Shown here one piece after another: positions 50,317 through 58,542 of a DNA stretch of 63,749 nt; the first letter of the stretch is position 1, and each line of letters opens with the position of its first letter. Under the pieces are notes generated by a model that had not been told where the DNA came from, ran no database searches, and saw only the letters and a program-made list of their open reading frames with translations. Position numbers and translations under genes: made by a program. Where the stretch lies: contig JAFVYB010000088.1 in the NCBI GenBank assembly GCA_017500825.1, forward strand, positions 1 through 63,749. Direction: 5' to 3'. This DNA is from Myxococcaceae bacterium. Lineage in GTDB: Bacteria > Myxococcota > Myxococcia > Myxococcales > UBA5297.

Positions 50317-53300
50317 TTGAGCCGCCTGAACGACCTCCTCTTTTTCGACCCAGCAGATCGCGAGCTGGTCGAACTCGTGAACAAGCGAATCTCGGCCGAG
50401 GCCCGCCCCCACAAGCTCGATCCGCTCTTCGACCCCTACCTGCACCCGCGCGGCATCAAGGTGCTCGCCGCGCCCATTCACAAGCGCATCGCCCACGCCC
50501 TGATTCAGCTGCTCGCCACCCTCGAAGCCGGCCAGGCGGACGAACGCGTCGCCGCGCTGCGCTCTCTGCGCGACGAAGTCTTCATGGGCTGCGACTCCAG
50601 CCTGCGCCACAACACCGCGCGCGTGCTGCTCTCGATCATGAAGGCGCTGATCCGCGAGCACGGCAACATCGACGAGCAGCTGCGCCTGGCCCACGACTTC
50701 TTCGCCGCGCTCTCAGGCCGCCCCGCCCTGATTCGACGCCAGCTCAGGCGCTACCACCTGTTGGAGATGCCCGAGTCCTGGACCCAGATCGCCTTCGACC
50801 ACCACGTCCACGACGCCAACTCCAAGGGCCGCAAATCGCCGTCGCTGCTCATCACCGACGCCTGGCTCAAGGGCATCCGCGAGCTCACCGTCATCTACTA
50901 CGGCTACATCGAGCCGGCCGCCGCCGCCGAGCTGACCGAAGCCGCCGAGATCATGGGCGTCAAGCTGCGCATCGGCATCGAGCTGCCCGCGCGCTTCCAC
51001 GGCAAATACGCCCAGTTCATCTGGGCGCCGCGCGGCTTCGACGGACGCGAGGACTTCCTCGAATTCATCGAGACGGCTCCGGTGCAGCGCTTCTTCGATC
51101 TCGGACGGGCCCTGGCCGAACACCGGCGAGAGATCACGCTGGCCATGCTGCACAGCTTCAACGAGCACCACCTGGCCGACCTCAACGCGCGCCTGAACAT
51201 CGAGCTCAAGCCGCTGTCGGCCGAGAAATTCATCGCCTTTGTCGGCGTTGGTCAGCCGTCGATCACGCACCTGGCCGAGCACATTCACGCCGAGCTCATG
51301 CCGCTCCTGTGCCACCGCGCCGAGGCGCTCAAAAAGGCGCTCGCCGAGGGGAAATTCAGCGATTCGGAAAAAGCGCCGCGACGCGATCGCGAGCCGTCGA
51401 TGCCCCTGAACGGCGTGGCGCTGTCGGCGATGAACTCCCTCGCGACACAGCCTCCCGCGCAGGCGGAGAGTGTTCGCCCCGGCGAGAGTGCGGGCAGCCC
51501 CCCTGACGCAGTGGCGGGCGCCATGTGGCCGCGCGGGTCGTCGAGGCACGCCATCGAGGCCGAGCTCTCCATGATCGACGCCTTCTCGCCGGGCCAAATC
51601 GTCGAGGACTACCTGCGCTTCGCCGAAAACCCGGAGGTGAAGCACGCGCACGCGCCGACCGACGACCCCAACGCGCCGACGCTCCTGCGCCAGGATCCCA
51701 AGTCCCTCACCGAGCAGTTGAGCGCGCTCCACGCCGGCTACCGACTCACGCTCAACCCCACCGGACTCAGCGAGGCCGACGTTCTGGAGCTCGTCCACGA
51801 CCTCGAAGGCGCCATCACCCACGTCGAAATCTACAACCTCAAGGACAGGCAGCACGGACACGACGCCTTTGGACCGCGGCTGATGAGGCTGCGGCGCGCG
51901 CTGGGCAGCGGCAATCCCACGGCGCTCAAGCAGGCGGTGCGCGACATACTGGCGGCGAGCGATCTCGACTCGATGGACGAAGAGCGGCGCCACAAACTCC
52001 ACGCCATCCTCAACGACATCCCGCGCTTCCTCGGCTTCTACCGATCGACACAGCTCAAGACGCGCATCGGCAGTGACTCGATTGGCCGCGCGGGGGCGTT
52101 TTTCGGCATGGGCCTGGCCGTGCGTTCGACCCTGCCGCGACAGGTGCAGCGCCAGCTGGATCGCGATCCGAGCCTGGCCACGACCATCCCGGTCCACATC
52201 GAGGCCTTGCCCGTGACGCGCTTTTTGCCGCGCCAAAGCCTCTCGCCCACCCTCGACCGCTTCTACCGATGGTGCCGATCGCGCCAGCGACTGCGCGGTG
52301 TCGGCTACCGCCGCCAGGAGACCTTCGAGACGCAGGAAAGCGCCACGCGAAACGACGAGGCGAACGGCAACGTGATCACGCTCGGCGGCTTCATCCCGGC
52401 GCACACCAACGGCTTCCTCAAGTCGGCCAAATCGCCCGAAGCGCTCTCGTGGCACTTCCTCAACACCAACTGGAAAAACCTCCTGAAGGTCCTCGTCGGC
52501 TTCATCCCCGCCTTCCTCACCTTCCTGCTGACCAAGGACTGGTGGCTTCTGACCTGGTTCGGCGCGCTCATCTGGTTCGGCGTCACCGGCGTGCGCAACG
52601 TCATCCAGGCCGTCCTCTCCATGGGCGGACTCGCCTTCCGATCGCCGTTCATCAAGTGGAACGACCTCATCAACTGGGACCGGGTGAGCGACTCGCTGCT
52701 CTACACGGGCATCTCGGTGCCGCTCCTCGACTGGCTCGTCAAAATGGTCGTCCTCGAACAGGGATTCGGCGTGACGACGCAGACCTCGCCGCTGCTCCTC
52801 TACTCGGGCATGTCGCTGGTCAACGGCCTCTACATCGCGACGCACAACACCTATCGCGGGCTGCCGCGCGCGGCCGTCATCGGCAACCTCTTCCGCTCCA
52901 TCTTCGCCATCCCGCCGGCGCTGCTGATCAACGCCTGCATCCTCGAAGTCATGCTCAGGAGCGGCTGGGACGAATTGAGCGCCAACCAGATGCTGCAGCT
53001 GTGGGCGGCGATCATCACCAAGGTCTCGTCGGACACGGTGGCGGCGCTGATTGAGGGATTCGCCGACCGCGCCAAGTGGCTCGGCCTGAGGCGGCACGAC
53101 TACCGCGCCAAACTCGACCAGCTCTTCGAGGTCCACGGACAGCTGGAAGCGCGCTTCCCCGACAGCGACGTGATCGAGCTCATCGCCACGCGTTCGCCGC
53201 TCCTCTCGCGCGACGACAAAGGCCTCATGCGCGAACAGCGGCAGCTCATCCTCAACGCCCTCGACCTGCTCTACTTCTGGATGTACCAGCCGCGCGCCCG

Positions 53301-53577
53301 CCTCGCCCTGCGCCAGCTCTTGACGGCCTACACCCCCGACGAGCGGCGCATCCTCCTCGGCACCCAGCGCATTCTCGAACGCGAGCGCGAAATCACGCAG
53401 ATGTTCCTCGACCAGCTGGTGGGCAAGCGCTTCTCCCCGGCGCTCGCCTGCTACCTCGAAAAGTGGCGGGTCTATCTGCGCGACCTCGAAGCGATGGTCC
53501 GCGCCATGGATCGCGACGAAGAGAGGGCGCCCGCGGCCGTTCAATCAGGCCTGACGCCACCGCCGGCCACCGCCTGA
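50317..53577 (+). CDS. Large PHP-like membrane protein of unknown function
   Basis: A 1086-residue protein. The N-terminal helical region (1-150) is followed by a PHP-like phosphoesterase segment (about 155-330). This has FDHHVHDANSKGRKSP (His163 and His165 match the HxH motif), WLKGIRELTVIYYGYIEP and KLRIGIELPARFHGKYAQF (Glu222). After another soluble part, about five membrane helices follow from about 705 to 900 (VLVGFIPAFLTFLLTKDW; LLTWFGALIWFGVTGV; LLLYSGMSLVNGLYIAT; SIFAIPPALLINACIL). A charged helical C-terminal domain ends the protein. The start is TTG (50317) with GAAGGA upstream. It sits 86 bases after recQ. The pairing of a metal-dependent hydrolase-like module with a membrane domain is not one I can name. 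Confidence 0.7.
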   Translation: MSRLNDLLFFDPADRELVELVNKRISAEARPHKLDPLFDPYLHPRGIKVLAAPIHKRIAHALIQLLATLEAGQADERVAALRSLRDEVFMGCDSSLRHNTARVLLSIMKALIREHGNIDEQLRLAHDFFAALSGRPALIRRQLRRYHLLEMPESWTQIAFDHHVHDANSKGRKSPSLLITDAWLKGIRELTVIYYGYIEPAAAAELTEAAEIMGVKLRIGIELPARFHGKYAQFIWAPRGFDGREDFLEFIETAPVQRFFDLGRALAEHRREITLAMLHSFNEHHLADLNARLNIELKPLSAEKFIAFVGVGQPSITHLAEHIHAELMPLLCHRAEALKKALAEGKFSDSEKAPRRDREPSMPLNGVALSAMNSLATQPPAQAESVRPGESAGSPPDAVAGAMWPRGSSRHAIEAELSMIDAFSPGQIVEDYLRFAENPEVKHAHAPTDDPNAPTLLRQDPKSLTEQLSALHAGYRLTLNPTGLSEADVLELVHDLEGAITHVEIYNLKDRQHGHDAFGPRLMRLRRALGSGNPTALKQAVRDILAASDLDSMDEERRHKLHAILNDIPRFLGFYRSTQLKTRIGSDSIGRAGAFFGMGLAVRSTLPRQVQRQLDRDPSLATTIPVHIEALPVTRFLPRQSLSPTLDRFYRWCRSRQRLRGVGYRRQETFETQESATRNDEANGNVITLGGFIPAHTNGFLKSAKSPEALSWHFLNTNWKNLLKVLVGFIPAFLTFLLTKDWWLLTWFGALIWFGVTGVRNVIQAVLSMGGLAFRSPFIKWNDLINWDRVSDSLLYTGISVPLLDWLVKMVVLEQGFGVTTQTSPLLLYSGMSLVNGLYIATHNTYRGLPRAAVIGNLFRSIFAIPPALLINACILEVMLRSGWDELSANQMLQLWAAIITKVSSDTVAALIEGFADRAKWLGLRRHDYRAKLDQLFEVHGQLEARFPDSDVIELIATRSPLLSRDDKGLMREQRQLILNALDLLYFWMYQPRARLALRQLLTAYTPDERRILLGTQRILEREREITQMFLDQLVGKRFSPALACYLEKWRVYLRDLEAMVRAMDRDEERAPAAVQSGLTPPPATA

Positions 53578-53629
53578 GGCGATATTTCCGCGCGCGTCCC
53601 CACGAGACGCGGTCAAAAAGAGGTCCCCT

Positions 53630-54223
53630 TTGCGCCACTGCCCCGCCTGCGCCACCCCCCTCGAACAGCGCGCCTTTCAACTGACGAGCGACGGCAACCA
53701 ACCGCGACGCGGCGCGGCGATGTCCCGAGGCGCGGCCCTGTTCGTGGCCGACATCGAAGTCGACGGCTGCCCTTCCTGCGGCGGTGTCTGGCTCGATCAG
53801 GGTGAATTGCGCGCCCTCGCCAGCGATGAAGACCGGCTGCGCGCCCTCGACGAGTGCTTTGTCCAGCGCGCCATCCCCTTCTCCCAGGACGGCGAAGCGC
53901 GCCTCTGCCCGAGCTGCGCCATCGCGCTGCGCCCCATCGAATACGACGCCTTTCGCGGCGTCCGGCTCGACAACTGCCCTTCCTGCGACGGCGTCTGGCT
54001 CGACCACGGCGAGGCGGGCGCGATTGCCGACAAGCTCTTCCGTCAGGCCAAGGGGGCATCGCTTCCTCCGCGACCGCGACGTTCGCCCCCGATGGTTCCG
54101 CGACGAGAGCCATCCACCCGCGCCAGATGCCGACGCCGACCGCGCCCGTCCACGACCGTCCAGCGCCCGGCCTGCAAGCGGCCACCCCCATCCAGACGCT
54201 CCTGCGCGGCGTGGGCTCGCTGA
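53630..54223 (+). CDS. Double zinc-ribbon (zf-TFIIB type) protein, probably frameshifted
   Basis: A 197-residue reading frame, of which about 1-142 looks real. It has two zf-TFIIB ribbons: HCPACATPL with DGCPSCGGVWLDQGELRAL, and LCPSCAIAL with NCPSCDGVWLDHGEAGAI. From about residue 145 the sequence turns into an Arg/Pro/Ser-rich run that does not look like a natural domain. At the turn is a G5 run (54050-54054, ccaagggggcatc). Shifting by -1 there joins the frame to the scramblase-like domain that follows. The start is TTG (53630) with AGAGG just upstream, 52 bases after the PHP-like gene. Confidence 0.7.
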   Translation: MRHCPACATPLEQRAFQLTSDGNQPRRGAAMSRGAALFVADIEVDGCPSCGGVWLDQGELRALASDEDRLRALDECFVQRAIPFSQDGEARLCPSCAIALRPIEYDAFRGVRLDNCPSCDGVWLDHGEAGAIADKLFRQAKGASLPPRPRRSPPMVPRREPSTRARCRRRPRPSTTVQRPACKRPPPSRRSCAAWAR

Positions 54224-54822
54224 AAATCCGCCCAACCCGCCCGGACGCCGGGGCCAGCGCCAGCTTCGACCGCCGAAGACGCTACGACATCCTGCAAACC
54301 GGTCGCGCCATCGCCTTCGCCGAGGAACAGGGCACCGATCACATCTCAAGCGACCAGTTCGGGCAGTGGAACGCCGACACAATCCTCGTCCGCGACCCTC
54401 AGGGCGCGCAGCTCTTCGCGCTCCATCGACCGCGCCGCGCCCGCCTCGGAGACGAAATGGCGCTGTTGACGCCCGCCGGACATCGCCTCGGCAAATTCCA
54501 GCGGCGACCCTCGCTCGGCGACAAGGTCTTCGACGTTTTCGACGCCGACGGCATGGTGGTGATGAACGCGCGCGCGCCGTTCCTCAGCCCGTGGACATTC
54601 ACCTTCTCCCTCGATGGACGCGGCGAGCTCGGCCACATCCACTGCGACCTGCCGGGGATCTTCTCGATCTTCCGCGACGGGGGCGGCGGCTTCGAGGTGC
54701 GCTTCGCGACGCGTCTTGGCGGTGACGAACGGCTGCTGCTGCTGGCCGCGGCGCTGTTCATCGACATGACGTTTTACGAAAGCCCGCGCGTGACGCCGGG
54801 CACTGGACGAGGCGGGCGCTGA
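54127..54822 (+). CDS. Scramblase/LURP-one-like domain, likely C-terminal half of a split gene
   Basis: A 231-residue open frame whose conserved part, about residues 45-215, resembles phospholipid scramblase-related (LURP-one-like) beta-barrel domains. It reads DRRRRYDILQTGRAIAFAEE, QWNADTILVRDPQGAQLFAL, KVFDVFDADGMVVMN and WTFTFSLDGRGELGHIHCDL. Only the first in-frame ATG (54127) is given as start; it has no ribosome binding site and lies inside the zinc-ribbon frame, which is why I favour one original zinc-ribbon/scramblase gene read from 53630 to 54822. It is probably membrane-associated; scrambling activity is not established. Confidence 0.65.
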   Translation: MPTPTAPVHDRPAPGLQAATPIQTLLRGVGSLKIRPTRPDAGASASFDRRRRYDILQTGRAIAFAEEQGTDHISSDQFGQWNADTILVRDPQGAQLFALHRPRRARLGDEMALLTPAGHRLGKFQRRPSLGDKVFDVFDADGMVVMNARAPFLSPWTFTFSLDGRGELGHIHCDLPGIFSIFRDGGGGFEVRFATRLGGDERLLLLAAALFIDMTFYESPRVTPGTGRGGR

Positions 54823-54847
54823 TCGCGTGCGCCGACAGGGATTTGTG

Positions 54848-55783
54848 ATGACCGAGACATTGTCGAACGGCGCGCGGGACGAGGTTTGCCAGGCGCCGCT
54901 GTCCGTCGAGGCGGACGAGGATTTTCTGACGGCCAGGGACGGGCTCAAACTGCGCTGGCGCTCGGAAACGACGGCGGGCGGGACGGCGAAGGGCGAGATC
55001 GCCATCGTCCATGGCTACGGCGAACATCTGGGCCGCTACGACCATGTGGCCGAGGCGTGTCTCAGGCGCGGATTTGGCGTCCACCGCTTCGAATACCGGG
55101 GACACGGCCGCTCTCAGGGCAGGCGGACGCACGTCGATCGCTTCGACGACTACCTCGACGACCTCGACGCCTTCGTCACCCACGTGGCGAGCCGCGCCCA
55201 AGGCCCCATCGCGCTCGTCGGCCACAGCCTGGGCGGCCTGATCGTGGCCCGCTGGCTGCAAACGCGTGGCGGACACCCCATCGCGCGCGCCGTGCTCAGC
55301 GATCCCTTTGTCGGACTCGCCTTCGCGCCCCCTGTCTGGAAGCGCGCCCTCTCCCGCCTCGGCAGCCGCCTCTTCCCCGCGCTCCGCATCGCCAACGGCC
55401 TGACCGTGGATCAGCTGACGAGCGACGAAGAAAAGCAGCGCGAGACCGCCGCCGACCCGCTCTACCTCGGCACCACCACGCCGCGCTGGTTCTGCGAAGT
55501 GACGGCGGCGCAGGAGGCGCTCCTGCAAAACGGCGAACACCTGACGACGCCCTTTTTGATGCTCCTTAGCGAGCGCGACCCCATCGCCAGCCCCGAGGCC
55601 AGCCGCAGGCTCTTCGAGGCCGCGTCCTGTCCGCGCAAGGCGCTCATCACCTTCGACGGCATGCGCCACGAGCTCTTCAACGAACGCGACCGGGCGAGCG
55701 TCTTCGCGGCGCTCTTCGACTGGCTCGAACGGCCTCTCGGCGAGGAAATCGACGCGGCGGCCGCCACAGTGCCGACTTCTTGA
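54848..55783 (+). CDS. Alpha/beta hydrolase, monoacylglycerol lipase-like
   Basis: A 311-residue serine hydrolase of the lysophospholipase/monoacylglycerol lipase group. The nucleophile elbow is VGHSLGG (Ser127), the oxyanion HGYGEHLGRYDHV (residues 55-67), the family motif EYRGHGRSQG, the acid Asp in LSERDPIASPE and the His in MRHELFNE, so all catalytic parts are present. No signal peptide is seen, so it is cytoplasmic or membrane-associated. The ATG at 54848 has AGGGA upstream; a GTG at 54827 is possible. It follows the scramblase-like frame by 25 bases and is followed by a terminator, suggesting lipid turnover as the shared theme. Confidence 0.85.
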   Translation: MTETLSNGARDEVCQAPLSVEADEDFLTARDGLKLRWRSETTAGGTAKGEIAIVHGYGEHLGRYDHVAEACLRRGFGVHRFEYRGHGRSQGRRTHVDRFDDYLDDLDAFVTHVASRAQGPIALVGHSLGGLIVARWLQTRGGHPIARAVLSDPFVGLAFAPPVWKRALSRLGSRLFPALRIANGLTVDQLTSDEEKQRETAADPLYLGTTTPRWFCEVTAAQEALLQNGEHLTTPFLMLLSERDPIASPEASRRLFEAASCPRKALITFDGMRHELFNERDRASVFAALFDWLERPLGEEIDAAAATVPTS

Positions 55784-55828
55784 CACCCCCAGGTGCCACG
55801 ACTAAGGGGCCCCGCCCTTTTGAGAGGT

Positions 55829-55852
55829 GCCCGTTGGCTTCGGCCTTCGGGC
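55829..55852 (+). terminator. Rho-independent terminator after the hydrolase gene
   Basis: A stem GCCCGTTGGC with GCCTTCGGGC (two opposed T-T positions) closes a TTCG loop and is followed by CCTTTTCTT. It separates the recQ-to-hydrolase run from the bactofilin operon. Confidence 0.75.
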
Positions 55853-55898
55853 CCTTTTCTTGTCAGCCCACACCTCTCCTCCGGACGAAGGAATTCAC

Positions 55899-56237
55899 AT
55901 GGCCCAGGAAGGCAGCAGCATTGGCAAGGGAACGCTGATCCGCGGGGACGTGATCGGCGCCGACGCCCTCTCCATCGAAGGGCGGTTGGAAGGACGCCTC
56001 CAGCTCTCTTCACGGCTCATCGTCGAGCCGACCGGCCAGCTCGACGCCGAGGTCTGGGCCGATTCCGTGGCGATTCACGGTGTGGCGTCGGGGGCGATCG
56101 AGGCCAGAGAGGCGATCGTCGTCTCGTCCGTGGCCACCGTCAGCGCCGCGCTCCGTGCGCCGCGCGTCATCCTCGAAGAGGGAGCGCGCTTCAGCGGCGA
56201 CATCGAGATGGATTTCGATCTGTCCGAGGTCCTCTAG
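55899..56237 (+). CDS. Bactofilin (first of three)
   Basis: A 112-residue bactofilin of the short type, with the right-handed beta-helix repeat pattern (GKGTLIRGDVIGADALSIEG; GRLEGRLQLSSRLIVEPTGQ; LDAEVWADSVAIHGVASG). Bactofilins polymerise without nucleotide into cytoskeletal filaments. No membrane segment is seen. The ATG at 55899 has GAAGGA upstream; an in-frame ATG at 55827 would run through the terminator and is rejected. It heads an operon of three bactofilins followed by a ParB-domain protein, an arrangement like bacN-bacO-bacP-padC of Myxococcus xanthus. Confidence 0.9.
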   Translation: MAQEGSSIGKGTLIRGDVIGADALSIEGRLEGRLQLSSRLIVEPTGQLDAEVWADSVAIHGVASGAIEAREAIVVSSVATVSAALRAPRVILEEGARFSGDIEMDFDLSEVL

Positions 56238-56282
56238 CGAGACGACTTGTCAGACCTTCCCGCACATGGAGGCACAACAGAC

Positions 56283-56612
56283 ATGGCGAACACAGTGATC
56301 GGCAGCAGCTTCACCATCGAGGGCGAAATCCTCAGCGAGGACGACCTGCTCCTGCAGGGCAACGTCAAGGGCAAGATCGCGGTGAAGGAGAGCCTCGTCA
56401 TCGAGCAGACGAGCGTGGTCGAGGCCGATGTCGCGGCCCGGGCGATCGATATCGCCGGCCAGGTGATGGGAGATGTCGAGGCGGCCGAACGCGTCGAACT
56501 CAAGGCCACGGCGAGACTCCTCGGCGACCTGCGCACCCCGCGCCTCAACATGGCCGACGGCGCGCTCATCTCCGGCAACATCGAAATGAGTCGAGACGAG
56601 AACGTCGGCTGA
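56283..56612 (+). CDS. Bactofilin (second of three)
   Basis: A 109-residue bactofilin with the same repeat pattern (SSFTIEGEILSEDDLLLQGN; VKGKIAVKESLVIEQTSVVE; ADVAARAIDIAGQVMGDVEA). There are 45 bases between the first bactofilin stop and this start, and a GGAGG sequence precedes the ATG at 56283. It is likely to co-polymerise with the other two. The three proteins clearly share the fold but differ in sequence, so they are an old paralogous set and not a recent duplication. Confidence 0.9.
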   Translation: MANTVIGSSFTIEGEILSEDDLLLQGNVKGKIAVKESLVIEQTSVVEADVAARAIDIAGQVMGDVEAAERVELKATARLLGDLRTPRLNMADGALISGNIEMSRDENVG

Positions 56613-56674
56613 ATGGCCGCGACGCCCCAACGCGCGGCGACTCCTGTGACGAGCGCTCGCGGGGAGATGAGTGA

Positions 56675-57394
56675 ATGTTGAACCAAGCCAAGACAGAGGT
56701 CCCGGGCCAGGTCGCGCTGATCGGCGAGGCCACCTGCGTGAGGGGCAGCGTGCGCGGCGAGGCCGATCTCGTCGTTCACGGTCGCATCGAGGGTCAGGTC
56801 CACATCGACCGTGGCCTGTTCATTCAGCCCACGGGAGTGGTCAAAGCCGACGTCGTCGCCGAGAGCGTCGTCGTTCAGGGCGTGCTGGTGGGCAGCGTCA
56901 TCGCCTCGCAGAGCGTGCAGATCGCCGCCGAAGGCCGGGTCGTCGGCAACATCAGCGCCCCGCGCTTCAGCATGGCGGAGGGCGCGCTCTATCGCGGCCA
57001 CGTCGAGACAGACGAAAGCGCGCTGCAGGAACTGGCCACCACCCATGAGGCCGCCGCCCATAAGACAGCGCCGCGCGTGGCGGCTTTCCCGAGAAACGCG
57101 CAGCCCCAGCAGAACGCCGCGCCCCCAAGAGCGCCGATCGCCCCTCCGAGCTTTTCGCGAGGCGCCATTCCCGCGCCGCCGCCACCGCCGCCCAAGGTCA
57201 GCTTCAAGCCTTTGGAGGTCCGTCCGCGCGCCGCGCGCTCCCAACCACCGGCGCCACCGCCACCACCGCCGCCCTTCCAGGCCCTGCTCCTGCGCGAGGA
57301 GGACATGACCGGTGGCATGCCTGGCGATGACGATCTGACGCCGCAGCCCGCGCTCATCGGCAAGCGCAAGGCTTCGCTCAAGCGCAAGAAGTGA
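56675..57394 (+). CDS. Bactofilin with proline-rich C-terminal extension (third of three)
   Basis: A 239-residue protein. Residues 1-115 form a bactofilin core (VRGEADLVVHGRIEGQVHID; VGNISAPRFSMAEGALYRGH). Residues 116-239 are a Pro/Ala-rich tail with two polyproline runs (PAPPPPPPK and PAPPPPPPPF) and a basic end (KRKASLKRKK). The tail is a likely binding arm for partner proteins or DNA. The ATG at 56675 has GGGGAG upstream. In Myxococcus the largest of the trio, BacP, also has an extended C-terminus, which supports the comparison. The next gene starts at or just after its stop. Confidence 0.88.
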   Translation: MLNQAKTEVPGQVALIGEATCVRGSVRGEADLVVHGRIEGQVHIDRGLFIQPTGVVKADVVAESVVVQGVLVGSVIASQSVQIAAEGRVVGNISAPRFSMAEGALYRGHVETDESALQELATTHEAAAHKTAPRVAAFPRNAQPQQNAAPPRAPIAPPSFSRGAIPAPPPPPPKVSFKPLEVRPRAARSQPPAPPPPPPPFQALLLREEDMTGGMPGDDDLTPQPALIGKRKASLKRKK

Positions 57395-57417
57395 GCAGGC
57401 CCAGCAAGGAGGCGCGG

Positions 57418-58347
57418 GTGTCGAAAAAATCGCGCAAGGACAGTCAGGTGCCGGCCGAGGTTGAGGCGGCGGGTGTGGAAAAGGCCAGCCAGCGCGACGC
57501 GGCGGCGGAGGCCAGGACACAGAGCGCCGTCGAACCAGCGGCGCCAGCGCGGGAAGCCATCGAGGAGGCGGTTGCCGAAGCAGCGCCTGAACCCGGTGTC
57601 GAAGCGCCCGCGGACCAAACCGCGGCAAAGGCGGCCCCAGTCGAAACAGCGCCCCAAAACGCGGTGAAGGCGGACAGCGCGGCGAACAATCCCGCGCCAA
57701 CAACGAACGCGGCCGAGGCCGGAAACCAGGACATCTGGCTCCCCATCGACGCGCTCGACGACTCGACCCGCTTCCAGCTCTGTCCCGAGGGCGAAGTGGA
57801 TGGGCTGGCCACGTCCATCGTGCGCGACGGTCAGCTCTTCGCCATCGATGTCCGTCCGCTCAGTGGCGATCGCTTCGAGATCGTCTGTGGTTTCCGGCGC
57901 GTGGCGGCCCTCAGGCTGTTGATGCGGCGCAAGGTTCTGGCGCGCGTTCACCGCGATCTTGGCGACGCTGACGCTTTGGCCATGGCCCTGGCCGCGCTCG
58001 TCGACACGCGGCGCGTCGACACCAAAACGCTGGAGCTGGTGCGCGACCGACTCGACGCTGAACGACGCCTGACGCCGATGCTCTCCGAGATCCTCACGCG
58101 CGCCATCACCCCCGAGGCGCTGGAGCTCTCCCCCGAGACTGTCGACGGCGATCAGCCTGTCAGCGATCCGTGCGCCCTGGTGCAGCGCGTCCTCGATCAG
58201 CTGGCCGTGCTCAACCCGGATCTGAACCAGCTCGCCTCGTGCTGGGACGCCCTGCCGCGCGAGGTGCGCGACGCTGTCCTGCAACAGCTCGTCTACCCAT
58301 CGGACATGGCCCGCTATCTGAAGAAACAGCCCGGCGGACTTTTCTGA
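57418..58347 (+). CDS. PadC-like ParB/Srx-domain protein
   Basis: A 309-residue protein: a disordered Ala/Glu-rich N-terminus (1-105), a ParB/Srx N-terminal domain at about 106-200 and a helical C-terminal region. The ParB domain has IVRDGQLFAIDVRPLSG and EIVCGFRRVAALRLL, where GFRRVAAL (148-155) stands at the GERRxxA CTP-binding box of ParB. No helix-turn-helix DNA-binding segment is evident, which is unlike true ParB and like PadC of Myxococcus. PadC links bactofilin filaments to ParA. The GTG at 57418 with AAGGAGG 5 bases upstream is preferred over a GTG at 57391 that overlaps the bactofilin stop. Confidence 0.85.
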   Translation: MSKKSRKDSQVPAEVEAAGVEKASQRDAAAEARTQSAVEPAAPAREAIEEAVAEAAPEPGVEAPADQTAAKAAPVETAPQNAVKADSAANNPAPTTNAAEAGNQDIWLPIDALDDSTRFQLCPEGEVDGLATSIVRDGQLFAIDVRPLSGDRFEIVCGFRRVAALRLLMRRKVLARVHRDLGDADALAMALAALVDTRRVDTKTLELVRDRLDAERRLTPMLSEILTRAITPEALELSPETVDGDQPVSDPCALVQRVLDQLAVLNPDLNQLASCWDALPREVRDAVLQQLVYPSDMARYLKKQPGGLF

Positions 58348-58388
58348 CGGGCCAACGGCCGGCGGACTTTTCTGACGGGCCAACAGCC
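58333..58388 (+). repeat. 28-base tandem repeat at the 3' end of the PadC-like gene
   Basis: Two near-identical units (58333-58360 and 58361-58388) begin ggcggacttttctgacggg. The next unit starts ggcgg and stops matching. The first unit contains the stop codon of the PadC-like gene. Confidence 0.75.
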
Positions 58389-58542
58389 CGGCGGAGGCCA
58401 GTGGGGCAGCCAGCGGATGTTTCGCGGACGTTCGCCTTGCCAGCGAGCGCCATGCCGACGCGACGCGGTTTGAGCGCCTTCACGCCCTCCTTGCCGCCAG
58501 CGCGGATTCGACGGCCTTCGCGGCGAGAGCCGACCGCCCCGC

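Noticed and set aside
57418..58347. True chromosome-partition ParB
   Set aside because: A ParB/Srx domain is present but no helix-turn-helix parS-binding region was recognised and there is no adjacent parA; the bactofilin context fits PadC better.
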